DNA from: Icerya purchasi
Lineage: Eukaryota; Arthropoda; Insecta; Hemiptera; Monophlebidae
NCBI GenBank assembly: GCA_039619475.1
Contig: CM077116.1
Coordinates: 20,209,443 to 20,273,442, forward strand
Reading direction: 5' to 3'
DNA length: 64,000 bases
Part shown: one piece after another, positions 23,391-35,239 of the stretch
How the letters are laid out: every line of letters starts with the position of its first letter
Position numbering within the stretch: the stretch's first letter is position 1
The notes under the pieces: model-generated
The model's input: only the letters and a program-made list of their open reading frames with translations
The model's database searches: none
What the model was told of the DNA's origin: nothing
Program-made: the position numbers and the translations under genes

Positions 23391-23639
23391 CGCTACATAT
23401 ACAAATAACTGAAACAATAAAAATTCCCGAAATGATTAAAAGAAAAAATAGTAACGGAATAATTAAATTACAAACCAACCTACCTGTCTAATACCTGCAT
23501 AAAGAAACCAGCAAATACTATTTCATAGTCCTAATAATAATACCCACTAAATTTGATCCAACCCTTATATGAAACGGTATGTAATCGGATAACTACAGAT
23601 ATGTAAAGTTAAATATCATTGGCAAAAAAGCGAGAGACT

Positions 23640-25110
23640 TAAAACTGCCGTATGTGTAAAGTGTAGTGAAAATCATAAAATTGAAAACTGTCCCAAACCG
23701 ACGACATCTAAAGCAAAATGAGCAAACTGCGAACTGGAAGGGATGCGCTGCTCACAAGAAAGCGGTTGACAAGGCATACCCCAAAAACATTTTGCGACCG
23801 AGTTATATCAATAAGAATACATTCAGGCAGCAAGCATTGGAATTAATGGTGGCAATCATTGATCTATCTGTTTCGCCAATATATTGTTCACACGCATCTA
23901 GGGTAGATGAAGATAAGTTTATGGACTATTTCCTTTCACTGGGTAACCGATTTATAGATGGAGGTGATTACAATTCCAAACATACATACTGGGGATCGAG
24001 ACTAATTATTTTCAGAGATAAAGCTCTATTAAAATCGATACGAGAAGATGCAAAAAAACTCCAGATTTACTTGACTGCTTTGTAGTAAAACGAATATCCT
24101 TCAGCTACATGGAAGTTGAAAGGCTCATAGATCTGACATCGGATCATACTCTAGTGTTACTTACACTAAGTTTGTCCGTTATAATGAAACGGAAAAAGTT
24201 AACCCTTATAAATAAAAACACTAACTGGCAGAATTCAGAAACATGTTAAATGGTAAAATCGTCAGTAAGACTAAAATCAGCTTCAGACATAAAATTTACC
24301 AATGATATTATTCATGCTGCTCAAAATGGTAACACCTCGTATAGTGCCCGTAAGAAATCGAAGATATATATATCCTATACAAATTAGAGATTTAGTTTAA
24401 TAGAAAAGGAAAGCGAAGAAATTGTGGCACAGAACACGATACTCAGCAGATAAGTCGAAATGGAATCGCATTAGCAAGACACTCCATGAAGAAATTAAAG
24501 AGGTTAAAAATGAAACCTTCCATTCGTAACTAAAACGCCTTCCTGCTTTACACAATTCTGATTATTCTTTATGGAAGGCTGCGAGAAGAATGAAGAGGCC
24601 ACAGGTACAGATTTCACTTATTCGGAAGGCAAATGGTACCTGGGCACGCAGTAAAGTAGATAAAGCAGAAGCGTTCGCCGATCATCTTGAACAGATGTTC
24701 CAACCAAATGATAGCGTATCAGACTTATTGTTAGACATTAATCGTCCATTCAAAAAAATCAAACGTAAATATTAAACACGTTTTTGTTGTGCAAGCAGTT
24801 AATAAAATCGATAAAAGCGTGAATTACAAAAAAGCACCTGAATATGACAGATAATTAAGGATCTACTTAAGAATGCTATTATTTTCCTCACATATATAAT
24901 CAATGCAATTTTACGCGTAAAGAGCGTTCTTAGGCAGCGGGAAAGAATACAGGTAATCACACTGCTACAGCCGGAAAAATTATCAGGTTTACCTTCGTTG
25001 TATCGACCTTTGAATAACTTATATTAAGGTGGCTTAGGCAGATAATTGAAACGAAACAGATGATTCGAGATCACCAATTTGAATTTCGTAGTAAGCAATT
25101 TAACAATTTC
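23640..25110 (+). mobile_element. Jockey-type LINE fragment: gag knuckle, EN, RT N-part
   Basis: Begins with a gag zinc-knuckle segment (CVKCSENHKIENCPKP at about 23655, with frame changes). It then jumps to the second half of the endonuclease (NRFIDGGDYNSKHTYWGSRLI at about 23945; SDHTLVLLTLS near 24140). The linker to RT follows (SLWKAARRMKRPQVQISLIRKANGTWARS, DKAEAFADHLEQMFQPND), then a decayed RT start ending DHQFEF-like near 25085. The absence of the endonuclease N-terminus right after the gag knuckle points to an internal deletion. Confidence 0.8.
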
Positions 25111-25256
25111 CTAGCGATAAAATTAAATACTAGAAAAATAATATTAATTTGTATTAATAAGCATGTAAACGTATAATTATTTAATAAGGCGTACAAAAAG
25201 TTGTAAGGCATTTTCTTTAGATAAGGGAAAAAATTTATGAATAACAATTGTAAATG

Positions 25257-25284
25257 TTTTTTTTTTTTTTTTTTTTTTTTTTTT
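25257..25284. repeat. Oligo(T) run, 28 bp
   Basis: A pure T run. It may be the poly(A) end of a minus-strand retroelement, but no coding sequence is seen beyond it. Confidence 0.8.
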
Positions 25285-26240
25285 AGTAATAAATTGTATT
25301 ACTTAAATCCTTTTTATGTTTCGTCAAAATCATAACCGAAATTTCATAATTTTAATAATTTAACCAAAATATTTAAATTTTTACAGAAATCAAGAAAACT
25401 AATATTCCAAATTAATCAAAATTTTAAACTAAAAACTAAACCTCTAATTCAAATTTTTTTAAAAATTCCGACTGAAAAAGTAATTTTTTTGAGAACACCT
25501 TCCATATTGGCGCACGTTCCTGAATATGTAAACAAATGATAAAATAGAATTTAATATGTCAAGAAAAACTTAATTGGATGGGTTATATTAATTCCATTAT
25601 TGTAATTAACTGTATACATTAATAAACGCACTTCCTAATGTTTTGAGTATAAAGGGAGAAAAACAAGTTAGAAATAGATGAAACTACATTTTTTCACGTA
25701 AAATAAAATCTTTAATCGGAAGTAAGTTTTAAAATATTCTGGTGTAATTATTCAGATCGAGAACAAAAAAAGTTCTTCAAACTTCAGGACTGTTATTTTA
25801 ATGTATGCACTTTCAAATAAAATGTGAACACGCAACGCGATATAATAATTCGGCGTTTTAAAAATATGCAAAAAGTTTTTTTCCTATTTTACAATTTTTA
25901 TTTTAACAAGTTAGACCATTCACTGAGGATGATTAAAATGGGAAAAAATGAAAGTGTACGATAATGAGGAAAAGTAAATAGAAATATTTATTAAAAATTT
26001 AGAAAGATACAGAAATTCTTATGCAACTGTTAATAAATAGAAGTCAATGGAAAATGTTAATTTTAACCAAGATTTATATAGAAAGTAAAGTGAGATGTAA
26101 ATTAATGAGCCGAATTTTGTTAGCTAGTAGTGAAGGACAAAGAAAATAAGAAGAAAAAGATGTAAATTACAATTTTGTTCATGATTTAATTATAAAATGT
26201 GATTTATATTAATTATTTATCGATCTGCGCAATATAACAG
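25285..26240. other. Intronic spacer before exon 4
   Basis: AT-rich, nothing recognised. Ends at acceptor ATATAACAG. Confidence 0.5.
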
Positions 26241-26509
26241 GTGATAATATCTGCAGTCGGTTTTAGCGGTATAATAGCAAACACGATAACTGTTGCTCAC
26301 CTCGGAAAACGGATACTAAGCTTAGTATCGTTAGCGGGTACTGCATTCAGCCTTCTTGGATTGTCTGTTTACAGTTACTTGAGTGAAAATGGATTTTCTG
26401 AAATCACCAATTGGACGCCATTTATTCTGTACATATTCTACGCATTCTTTTTTTACATCGGGCTTGCACCCATACCGTGGATGTTGCTTAGTGAAGTACT
26501 TCCTTTTCG
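26241..26509 (+). CDS. Tret1-like: Tret1-like sugar transporter, exon 4 of 5 seen
   Basis: Acceptor ATATAACAG, donor GTATGT, phase 0 in and phase 2 out. The frame reads VIISAVGFSGIIANTITVAHLGKRILSLVS (TM8 and the LGKR loop motif), TAFSLLGLSVYSYL (TM9), then WTPFILYIFYAFFFYIGLAPIPWMLLSEVLPFR (TM10 with the conserved P-I-P-W and SEVxPxR). The split codon CG|C with exon 5 restores the family's PFRGR motif exactly, which supports both splice sites. Confidence 0.92.
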
Positions 26510-26649
26510 GTATGTATGTATTTTATCAATAATTTCTAGGATTAAAATTAAATTTGAATTAAACGAATGAAACACTAAACGTTATAACTCAATATATATT
26601 AAATTTTAAAATTGGAATGTTTAAAAGCGACTAGTTTTGGATATTAATT

Positions 26650-26874
26650 CACGTTCATATACGTTATGGATATATTGATAAATCAACCTTTGCCGAACAT
26701 TTAATTTTAGAGAAACATTCTACATATAATAAAATAAATGAAGATTTAATAATATTAAAAATAATTAAGGATGGTAAAATTTTAGATTTAGCTGAGAGTT
26801 ATTATATTCATAAGATTAAGGATAATATTATTATTAATAATTTACTGAATAATAATCCATTGTTTAAAATTTAA
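26650..26874 (+). pseudogene. Penelope-like element, C-terminal GIY-YIG region
   Basis: The frame ending at TAA 26872-26874 reads YIDKSTFAEHLILEKHSTYNKINEDLIILKIIKDGKILDLAESYYIHK. This matches the end of the GIY-YIG endonuclease domain of Penelope-like retroelements (pattern S-x-FAxHL-x5-H-x6-IN-x-DL-xIL-x-x4-G-x-xLD-x-xE-x-xxIxK). The RT domain and the GIY-YIG core are absent. The start of the homology is approximate. Confidence 0.65.
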
Positions 26875-27879
26875 TATAATATTGTGCAATTTATTTAATT
26901 TATACTTTTTTCGCATATTTTTATATTTATTTATTCTTTATTAATCGATTTTTTAGAATCGTTATCATTAGTTTCAATTTTATTCGTTTTAGTATTAGTC
27001 CGAGAGCTGAGGAACCAGAACTGCAACAGTTTTAGAAAGGCTGATATTTTGACATTAGGTTATGTAGCGGTTGCATATCCACAGCCTACCGTCAGTCAGT
27101 CAGTTTCACTAACATCTGGCGCAGGGGCGGCTCCAAAAAAAAAAATACGTGCACGTCGCAACTGTTTTATAAAATCCAGAAATTAGTTTATAGATAATTG
27201 GTCAACTAACAAACCATGCGGGTACAGTCAGTCACCAAAATATTGCAGCGGTATGCGTCAGCAGCTCGCTAAAGTCATCAAAAGCTCTTTGTTTGTGCAA
27301 CTGTTTTATAAAATCTGAAATTTCGTATACAATTAGCAAATATCATTTAAAATACGAAAAACTTAGTCAGTCACTATTTTTATGCAACAAACACCGTCAA
27401 CGGTCAATAGAAGGACTTTATATAGCGCGCTAGACCGTATAATGCTTGTAATTTTGAAATATGTTGTAATTCAAAAGTTTATTTAAAATATTAAGCAGTC
27501 TGCTATTCTTCGTAGAATATTGTATTCTATGACAGAAGTATAACACTGTCGGTATACCTTCAACAGCAGGAATAAAGTCGACGGAAACACCTCGATTAAC
27601 GCATGTACAAATAAGGTCACGCTTGCCTTGATTTGTCTCCCCCTTATGTTTTGAGACGAAAGACAAACTAAAACTGATACAATGAGACAGACGGAAGATG
27701 AACGTAATAAATAAACAGGAATTGAAGAACATTATGATGAGTGCGATCAAGCATACAAATGTAGCAGCGATTCTGATTAGAAAAGTTATTTTTATATTTT
27801 TTCTAATATAAATGCGTTAAACAAAAATTAGTTTTTTTTTCTTATTTTAAATCTTAAACCGTTTATTTTATTATTAATA

Positions 27880-28190
27880 TGTACAGGGTGGCCACCCAAT
27901 CGGAAAACCGGGAAAAAAGGTAAAAATAGCTAAAAACGATATTTTTAATAAGAAAAAATCATTTGAAGAGAAAAATGAATATGCACTTTTTAATGTACTT
28001 CACCTCGATAATAAAATTACAAAGTTCTGTATTATTCTTATAAAATATGCCGTGGCGGTCAAATATTATCAATATTACCAAAAAAATTCCATTCGTCTAT
28101 TTGTACAATTCTAGTAATCAGTAAATTGGAAGGATCAAGACCAGGAAAACCGGGAATTTAAAAATTATATTTGAGTTAATCGGGTAGGTA
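27880..28190. mobile_element. Possible DNA-transposon remnant
   Basis: Begins CAGGGTGGCCACCCAATCGG, a terminal sequence type common in insect DNA elements. A GGAAAACCGGGAA word occurs near both sides (27900 and 28143), in direct orientation. There is no coding sequence and no proven right end. Confidence 0.35.
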
Positions 28191-28270
28191 CCATGGGATA
28201 CTCCCCCCCTTCATGCTTAATTTCATTCAAACGTATTTCTAAATGTCCTTGTTGGACAGCTCGTAAGAGT

Positions 28271-28294
28271 ATATTATATATATATATATATATA
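28271..28294. repeat. (AT)n microsatellite
   Basis: Short AT dinucleotide run. Confidence 0.85.
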
Positions 28295-29137
28295 AATTTT
28301 AAAAAAATTGAGTGATCACCATGTATATAATATATGATTAGCCCAATAAGCTCGAATGATGTTCTCAACAAGCTGCTTATACTGTTCTCCACCGAGGCTA
28401 TCTATACTACTCTCGAACGATGCTGTGATTGCCCTTTACAAACATCTGCCATCTCCAATTCAATATATTTATTATTATAGTTCGGATTTTGCATATAATG
28501 AATATTTTTTTTTGCCTGTAGCTACGCTTTGATACTTCGTATCTAGGCGTTTCAACGGTTGCAGATTCGAAATACACCGATTTAATAGTGCATATAAATA
28601 CATATTTTGGTTGTTTCATGCATATTTTGGGGATTTTTACGTATTTTTCATAATTACATGTAAAGAAAACACCCACATAAACAATTATCTATAAACTAAT
28701 TTTCAGATTTTTTAAAACAGTTGCGACGTGCACGTATTTTTTACAAGTTTGGAGCCGCCCCTGCGCCAGATGTTAGTGAAACTGGCTGACTGACGGTAGG
28801 CTATAAATATGCAACCGCTACATAACCTAATGTCAAAATATCAGCCTTTCTAAAACTGTTGCAATTCTGGTTCTTGAATTCTTTGACTACATACACTATG
28901 AATATGGATTAATATTCGAAACTAGTCGGTGATTTTAAAAATTTTAATTTTAAAATTTAATATATAATTGTGTTATAACGTTTATTGTTTCATTTCTTTA
29001 ATTTAATGTTGACAAAATAAGTATGAACTGCTATCATATTAAAATTAACTTCGTCCATTAATTTCTACACATATATTTGAAGCGTGATATATAACTGTAA
29101 AATGGAATTACTTTTTGTTTTATTATCCCCTCTCAAA

Positions 29138-29141
<4 letters not shown>

Positions 29142-29184
<43 letters not shown>

Positions 29185-29222
29185 CACACACGTGCGCGCG
29201 CACACACACGTATATATATATA
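29142..29222. repeat. (AT)n / (CA,CG)n / (TA)n compound microsatellite
   Basis: About 40 bp of AT repeats, then CACACACGTGCGCGCGCACACACACG, then TATATATA. Confidence 0.9.
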
Positions 29223-29229
29223 AAGAACG

Positions 29230-30700
29230 AAGATATATACAAAATAACAAAATTACTAAACAGACCAATAATCTTTGAAGAACACGTGAGGAATTTAGAT
29301 GTTATGCAACACAAAGGATGTCAACTCTTTAGACATGCAGCTAATTACTGTAACTTAGCTTTCAGTCCTGTGAAGTGCGCTGGGAGCCATGGATAAGTGC
29401 GAGAAAAATCCCGAAGAACCGCCCAAATGTGCTTTGTGCGAGGGCGGTCACCCCACTAGTTACAGAGGATGCCCTATGTATAAAGAGCAGGTTCACTATA
29501 AAAATAGAGAAACAACGCAACACAGATCCGACTTAAAATAAATCGCCCCACACGCTTATTCTACAGAAGAATTCCCTCCTTTAAAGGAAACCAGTCGCAT
29601 TCTTATGCCAGCAGAGTAAAACTCCAGCATATCTCAAGCTAATACAAGTTTCATAGACGAATTAGCCAGTAGCCCACACAACATCTCAGATATACTCACA
29701 TCCTTCCTATCAGAATTGAAATTAAAGATAAATCCCTTAATATCCCTATTAACCAAAGTTATAAATCACATTATATCTTAAATTCAGTCAAATCGAAGCA
29801 TTGTCACACAGCACTTCCTAATGATAGTAACATGGTATGCAAATGGTATTACGCAAAGAAACGACGAATTAGAAATATCCCTCAATCAGAATGCCACTGA
29901 TGTTGCATTGATCACAGAGACTCATTTATATTATGGAAAAAGCTTCAGGATGGCCGACTAAAGAAGTTACTGAGCAAAGCATCCGGATTGAACGGCTCAC
30001 GGCGACTGCATGGTATTGGTCAAAAATTCATTTACGCACCACCTTCATTTTTCTTACTGCACATATGCATACCAGTTAGTTGCAGTAAACATCGAAATAT
30101 ACAAAAAGTACCTAACGATAACTGCAATTTGTTGTCATCCTGGGTATTATATACTAGAAAGTGAATATACCCTGATTTTTAAAAACCTAGGTAACATGTT
30201 TATCTCTGATGATGACTACAACTCCAAATATCGCTCTTGGGGTCCGCAAAGAACTAATAAACAGGGTCGAATATTATACAGAGCAATACAACTAAATTCG
30301 TTTTCCATCCTATTACCAATGACGCCCACAGAATACCGGACATACTAGATTTTTACATTTGCAAAGGTCTACAAGGTTATTATAAGTTGTGCACAACTAG
30401 CATGGATCTATCGTCGGATCATGTACCGGTCATTGCAAATCTTGACATAAAACCTATAAAAAAATAAAAGAGCTATCATTTGATCGATGAAACCACCGAC
30501 TGGAATTTGTATGAAAATAGATAATATAGTAATACAAGTTAGTGAGCTAATCAGTTTTTATCTATCATCCACTCTGGTTACTGAAGTACAAAGCATCTGG
30601 CTAGAAATATACGATTGAAGACAAGTGAAAACCGCAATAAACGCTAATACTGCAGTTATTTTGATTAGATGAAAGCAAATACCTGCCAAAATTTACAAGA
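29230..30700 (+). mobile_element. Jockey-type LINE fragment: gag zinc knuckles and endonuclease
   Basis: The gag part reads CQLFRHAANYCNLAFSPVKCAGSHG, then after a frameshift CEKNPEEPPKCALCEGGHPTSYRGCPMYKE: three CCHC-type knuckles, one damaged (R for G). Endonuclease pieces follow at 30010-30430: ITAICCHPGY, FISDDDYNSKYRSWGPQRTNKQGR (usually GGDYNAKHxxWGSR), DILDFYI and SSDHVPVIANL. The region in between is rearranged and the RT is missing. Several stops; dead copy. Confidence 0.8.
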
Positions 30701-33700
30701 TGAAACACATCCTCTCACAAAAGATTAATACTGTCGTTCTTTATGTATGTGAAATACTCGCCAAATTTAGAATCTTAAACATATTCCTTCACAGAGGGTT
30801 AATGCTGTGGTTATTATAGTTAAATATACATTAATGTATCTTTTGAATCACATAAATAAGAAAGATGCTTCAAACATATATGAAATGTACATCGGATTAT
30901 ATGCTTAAATAAGTAATGATAACAGAGCATAATATGTAACCTAATTTAAATTAATCAATACGTCAAAGCCATTCTTAGAGATGTATCCATTCATGAAAAG
31001 TATTACAATATTGAGTTAATAAGTTATTAATGTCCATTTGACTTAATATAAATTATTGACTAGTTTAATAGAAGGAGGTGTAATCAAATAATTAAATACT
31101 TGCTTTTGATTGACTAATCTTTTAGAAGTGATAAATATATCCTACTTACAATTGTTCCCAGAAATGGTTCATGAAGCATATCGCTGTTTCTCCCAATTAT
31201 ATTAAAAATACGTTTAAGAATTTATGCGTGATACAGCTACGTTTAATTATATATTTTATCTCATGTAAAATCCTATTTAGGCCTAATGACTATTCAAAAT
31301 AAGCACTCACACATCAGTTAAGGTCCACATCATCCTGTTCGGAGATTACAGTAGATGATGACTGCAGTGCTCAAATTAATTAAGTATAGTTCCAACAACT
31401 ATCGTCTACACCAAACTTCCGTTATTTTCAAAAATGTCAGTAAAGCATGTAGTCATACTCCATGGTACTGCAGGTTTTTTACCACAATATGTCTTAACTT
31501 GAACGTTTTATTTCAACGTTCAATCTAGCTGTCATTTGAATCTTTATCACTGTCCCATCAATTTGGGATCAGTCTCAATAAATCATTATTGGCGCTACCA
31601 TTTTCCTCGGTGACGATACCAATTATTCTATACAATTCAACCTCACGTCTAATATTTTCTTGATAAGTGATCTCTAATTCTTTTATCCATGCAAGGATAT
31701 CACTTTACCCGATAATTTCCACTCATATCTTCATCCGAGTGATCGTTTCTCCATGGCAATTTTAAGTAGCGGGACTTTTAGCCTGATTCAATTAAACCGC
31801 ATGACGTTGTGTTACATTGTAAACCCTACAAGAAAAAATTTTTAACCGAATCACGGCCAGTTTCATTTACTGAAGAAAATCAAAAAACATTTATTACAGC
31901 GATATTTACGGCACTACATTGTGCATCCTTGAAGAATCTCCTGGTGGTATAATGAGGTAAGGGAGGAAGCTGAAAAACACCATGAAAAACTATAAATCGA
32001 TTAAATTCACCAGGACCTGATGAAAATTTACCTGTCGTCTTATTCAGTCGAAAAAGTATTGTGACTCTACGTTATCTACTGTTAAATTTTCTACTAGTGT
32101 ATTGGATATGGAGAAAAAATAAAGTGACTCAGTGGAATTTATTACTCACGAACTGCTATCCCTGTATTAAGATGAATAATAAATGAGCCGAGTTTTGGAA
32201 CAAGCATTTCAAATTCGGCATCAATCTGCTTTCTGGCGAACACGCGAACAACAACTACACTCATCCAGCACAGTCCAGCTAATTGCCGCTCTATTCTTGT
32301 AACGCTAACGCTTCTGCAGATCAACAGTTCTTTTCAAAACTTGCTGTATCAATATTCCGCTAGTTTAACTTCAGCTGCACCAGCCATCACTCTGATCTGG
32401 ACCAGCGCGTAAAAAGCTGAAGACCAACAATAGTTCTTCCTTATCGTCAGAAATTCATCAGCAGGTCGTTTTGAAAGTCAACAAATTAGCGTCCATCTGG
32501 TGCTAATTGTATTCGTTTTTATTAATATGGTTATTTGGACTTTTCTTAATTAGGAGATAGCAGTGGTTTAAGTATCTTTTGGATATTCAGATAATGTATT
32601 TAACATACATTTATCTTCACTAACGTGTTTTTCTTTTCTAATGTAGATAACGGATACTCGTCAAAAAATATTTTTAACGTATTTTACTTAATATTTATTC
32701 TTAAGATATTTGTTTATGTTCTAAATTGTTCATCATTTTTATTAACTAATTATGAAATAGAATGAATACACTGGATTAATTATTTATATACTCAATGTAT
32801 TTTCATATGGATGCGAAAAAGTGAACTGCGGTATTTAAATTTATATAAAACGTATAAACATTTTTCAAAATAAATTTCCCTCTATTCTAAATATGCGAAC
32901 TCGTGATAGAATTGAAGTGCTCTCTGCCATAAAGGAAAAAAATATTTATGATCAATAAATAAAACCATTACAAGAAATTTTATCAACATGGGGAAAACGG
33001 TAATAATTTTCCTAAAAAAATAAATATCTTTAACAGCATTTAAAATTCGCAAGAATACAGCAGCTGCTTTTGGAGGTTGTAGGAATACATAACACCCGAT
33101 AAGAAAATAAAAAAAAAAAAATATTTTATTATAACTAATTACGAAAATGATTGAATTACCAGTATTATCGATTCTTTAATGAGTAATATTATAAATAACG
33201 GATTGCGAACTTTTTTTAGTTTTATACTTGTATATTGTTACGAATTCTCACTTTTATGAATTCTCCAATTTTACGGAACTCTCGCCGATTTCTCGTATGT
33301 CCGTGAGGGAGAGACGACCAGCAGAAGAATACAAAAATACGACAGAGAGGGGAAACAAAATAAATACAAAAATAACTGCAATTGAAACTGTACCGCGGAT
33401 AGAGTTCTTTAAAATATCGGTGGCATTAGGCTTTATATAGTTTTATATCGAGATAAATTGAACGATTAGAAAAAAACATTGTTATTATTAAACGCGATTA
33501 CTAGCTAGCATCTCACCGACCGCTGTACCAAAAACTGCACATAGACAAAAGCCGTCCGTCGATAAAGATAACAAAGCCGAAGCCTTATCAGTTTAGATTT
33601 ACCTGAACCGGCTTTGTCTCTTCATCACACGAAACGGTACAGCACAACAGCACGTGTCGCAGACAGCGCGCACACGCAATGTCGCCAGCCTGTACACAGC

Positions 33701-33982
33701 GACACCGACCAGAGATTATCGCCGATGAATGATCGCGAATCCAAATTAATATAAATAATAGGACAAGTTATTAAATAATCGATCACCGTCGATGAAAGAT
33801 CGCGCCACCAACCCTGATTCGCATCAATATCCAATCATTTCTTTTTTTCTGCCGTATATATTTTTCAGTGACTTTAAGTACGTATAAATTGTAAGTTATT
33901 TATCAATTTATTTTGATAACTTTGTATTACAATAATTAAATTAAAGTTTGACTTTTTCATCTGTTTATTTATTTTTTTCTAG
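30701..33982. other. Intron before exon 5, mostly unrecognised
   Basis: Around 31320-32050 the + strand has scattered LINE-like pieces: ILFGDYS near 31335 and SWWYNEEVREEA near 31940, resembling the PWWNxExR linker between LINE endonuclease and RT. This is suggestive only. The remainder is AT-rich and featureless. A GC-richer patch with CGAT words lies at about 33490-33830. Confidence 0.35.
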
Positions 33983-34235
33983 CGGTCGTGAATTTGCTAG
34001 CGGCTTTGCAAGCGCCACATCTTACATAGCAGGATTTATTGCCTCAAAAAGCTTTCTTGATTTAAAGAATTTAATCGGATATCCCGGTGTATTTTGTACT
34101 TATGGTGTTTTAACTTTAATTGGATTAGTATATATTTACTTTAAACTACCGGAAACAGAAGGTCGTTCTTTAGAAGATATCGAACATTTTTACAACCAAG
34201 AGAACAGAGGAAAAACAATAAATTCTAAATATTAA
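33983..34235 (+). CDS. Tret1-like: Tret1-like sugar transporter, exon 5 (last)
   Basis: Follows acceptor TTTTTTTCTAG; the first base completes the codon split with exon 4. The frame reads RGREFASGFASATSYIAGFIASKSFLDL (TM11), then GYPGVFCTYGVLTLIGLVYIYFKLPETEGRSLEDIEHFY (TM12 and the diagnostic PETEGRS motif). A short hydrophilic tail ends at TAA 34233-34235. Length and end position match the sugar-porter family. An AATAAA lies 66 bases downstream at 34301. Confidence 0.93.
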
Positions 34236-34300
34236 GCTTTTATTAAAATTTCTTGATAAATATTTCCAAAAGAAACATTAATGTACAAGATTTTTTTTTA

Positions 34301-34306
34301 AATAAA
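34301..34306 (+). promoter_or_regulatory. Likely polyadenylation signal AATAAA
   Basis: Canonical hexamer 66 bases after the transporter stop codon, followed by a T/GT-rich stretch (TTTATTTTGTG). The region is AT-rich, so chance occurrence is possible. Confidence 0.5.
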
Positions 34307-34656
34307 TTTATTTTGTGATTATAAAAGTGTAAATACATTATTATTATTAATTTTGACAAAGTTTGAATCTGCTTTCTTTCATTTTTTTTCCCCATGCGCA
34401 TGTCAAATTTCAATTGCTTCCAGGGGCACTCGAAAATAGTTAGCAATTTGTAATTTTTAAAGGAAAATTTATATTTTTTGTATAGCAATTCAGTAATTGA
34501 GTAAAACTTCTTTCAATGGAATTTTGAAACGTTTGAAATACCCGAAAGTTTGATTTACTCTGTTTATGAGTTAATACGAATACTAGAGTTAAAACCTCAT
34601 ACGCCTCTTTCTACTATACTTGATACCAGAAGATTTTATTGGTTTTATTCTCAATG

Positions 34657-34943
34657 CATGAGCATCTACAGCGAGGGGCGGGGGCGGAGGGGCAGCTCCC
34701 CCTGGAGCCTGTAAACTTTTTAATCAACTGGCCATGATGAGTATTCATAGGCGCGTAATCACGGACAATTTGCCAGAAACCCACGAAAACTATGTTTTAA
34801 TTAAGATTTTATTCTTGTTTAATAAAATATTAAGCCTTTACAATTTATAAATTTTATTTTTCCTATAACTCATATCCTCTTTTTATCATCTTGCCCCCCT
34901 GGCTCATCGGCTAGCGGCTGACAACCCGTTGGCGACGCCCTTG
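34657..34943 (-). mobile_element. hAT-type MITE, copy 2
   Basis: Reverse-complement relative of the element at 20213-20507. Its right end reversed is CAAGGGCGTCGCCAAC. Its left end, CATGAGCATCTACAGC, matches base for base apart from transitions and CpG losses. It is flanked by a 7/8 duplication TCTCAATG (34649-34656) and TCTTAATG (34944-34951). 287 bp, non-coding. Confidence 0.88.
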
Positions 34944-34951
34944 TCTTAATG

Positions 34952-35239
34952 TAGAATTGGTTGAATCAGATTAAGGAATAGGAATAAAAGGACGAAGCAA
35001 TTATCTGTCCTCTTGTTAATTTGATGAAATTCTGTACAACCTTTTTGGCACAATAAAATTTTATTGTATGTATGTTACGGCTTATGAAATATAAGAGTAT
35101 AATTTATTAAAGTAAAAGAGATAACGATCGTCAAATATTAACAGACTATTATATAACTTTCAATTAAAGCAAATGGATGCAGCTAACATAGAAATTCTTT
35201 TTCTCTAGCCGCACTGAAACGATATCAGTGTACATTTTC
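34952..35239. other. Intergenic spacer
   Basis: Nothing recognised. Confidence 0.45.

Larger units (their letters stand above)
26568..29012. repeat. Compound inverted repeat, ~2.4 kb, enclosing a Penelope-like remnant
   Basis: Left-arm blocks 26568-26665 and 27008-27205 are matched in reverse by right-arm blocks about 28915-29012 and 28690-28880. Shared words include ACTAGTCG, TATAACGTTTA, CAACAGTTTTAGAAAGG, GTTATGTAGCGGTTGCATAT, ACATCTGGCGCAGGGGCGGC and TACGTGCACGTCGCAACTG. The left arm has 342 extra bp (26666-27007) carrying the Penelope-type coding end. The interior (27206-28689) has no recognised gene. Arms look roughly 85-90 percent identical by eye. Confidence 0.75.

Noticed and set aside
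29084..29396. Ile/Tyr-rich frames across the AT microsatellite
   Set aside because: Simple-repeat translation; only the part after about 29230 is real, as LINE gag sequence.
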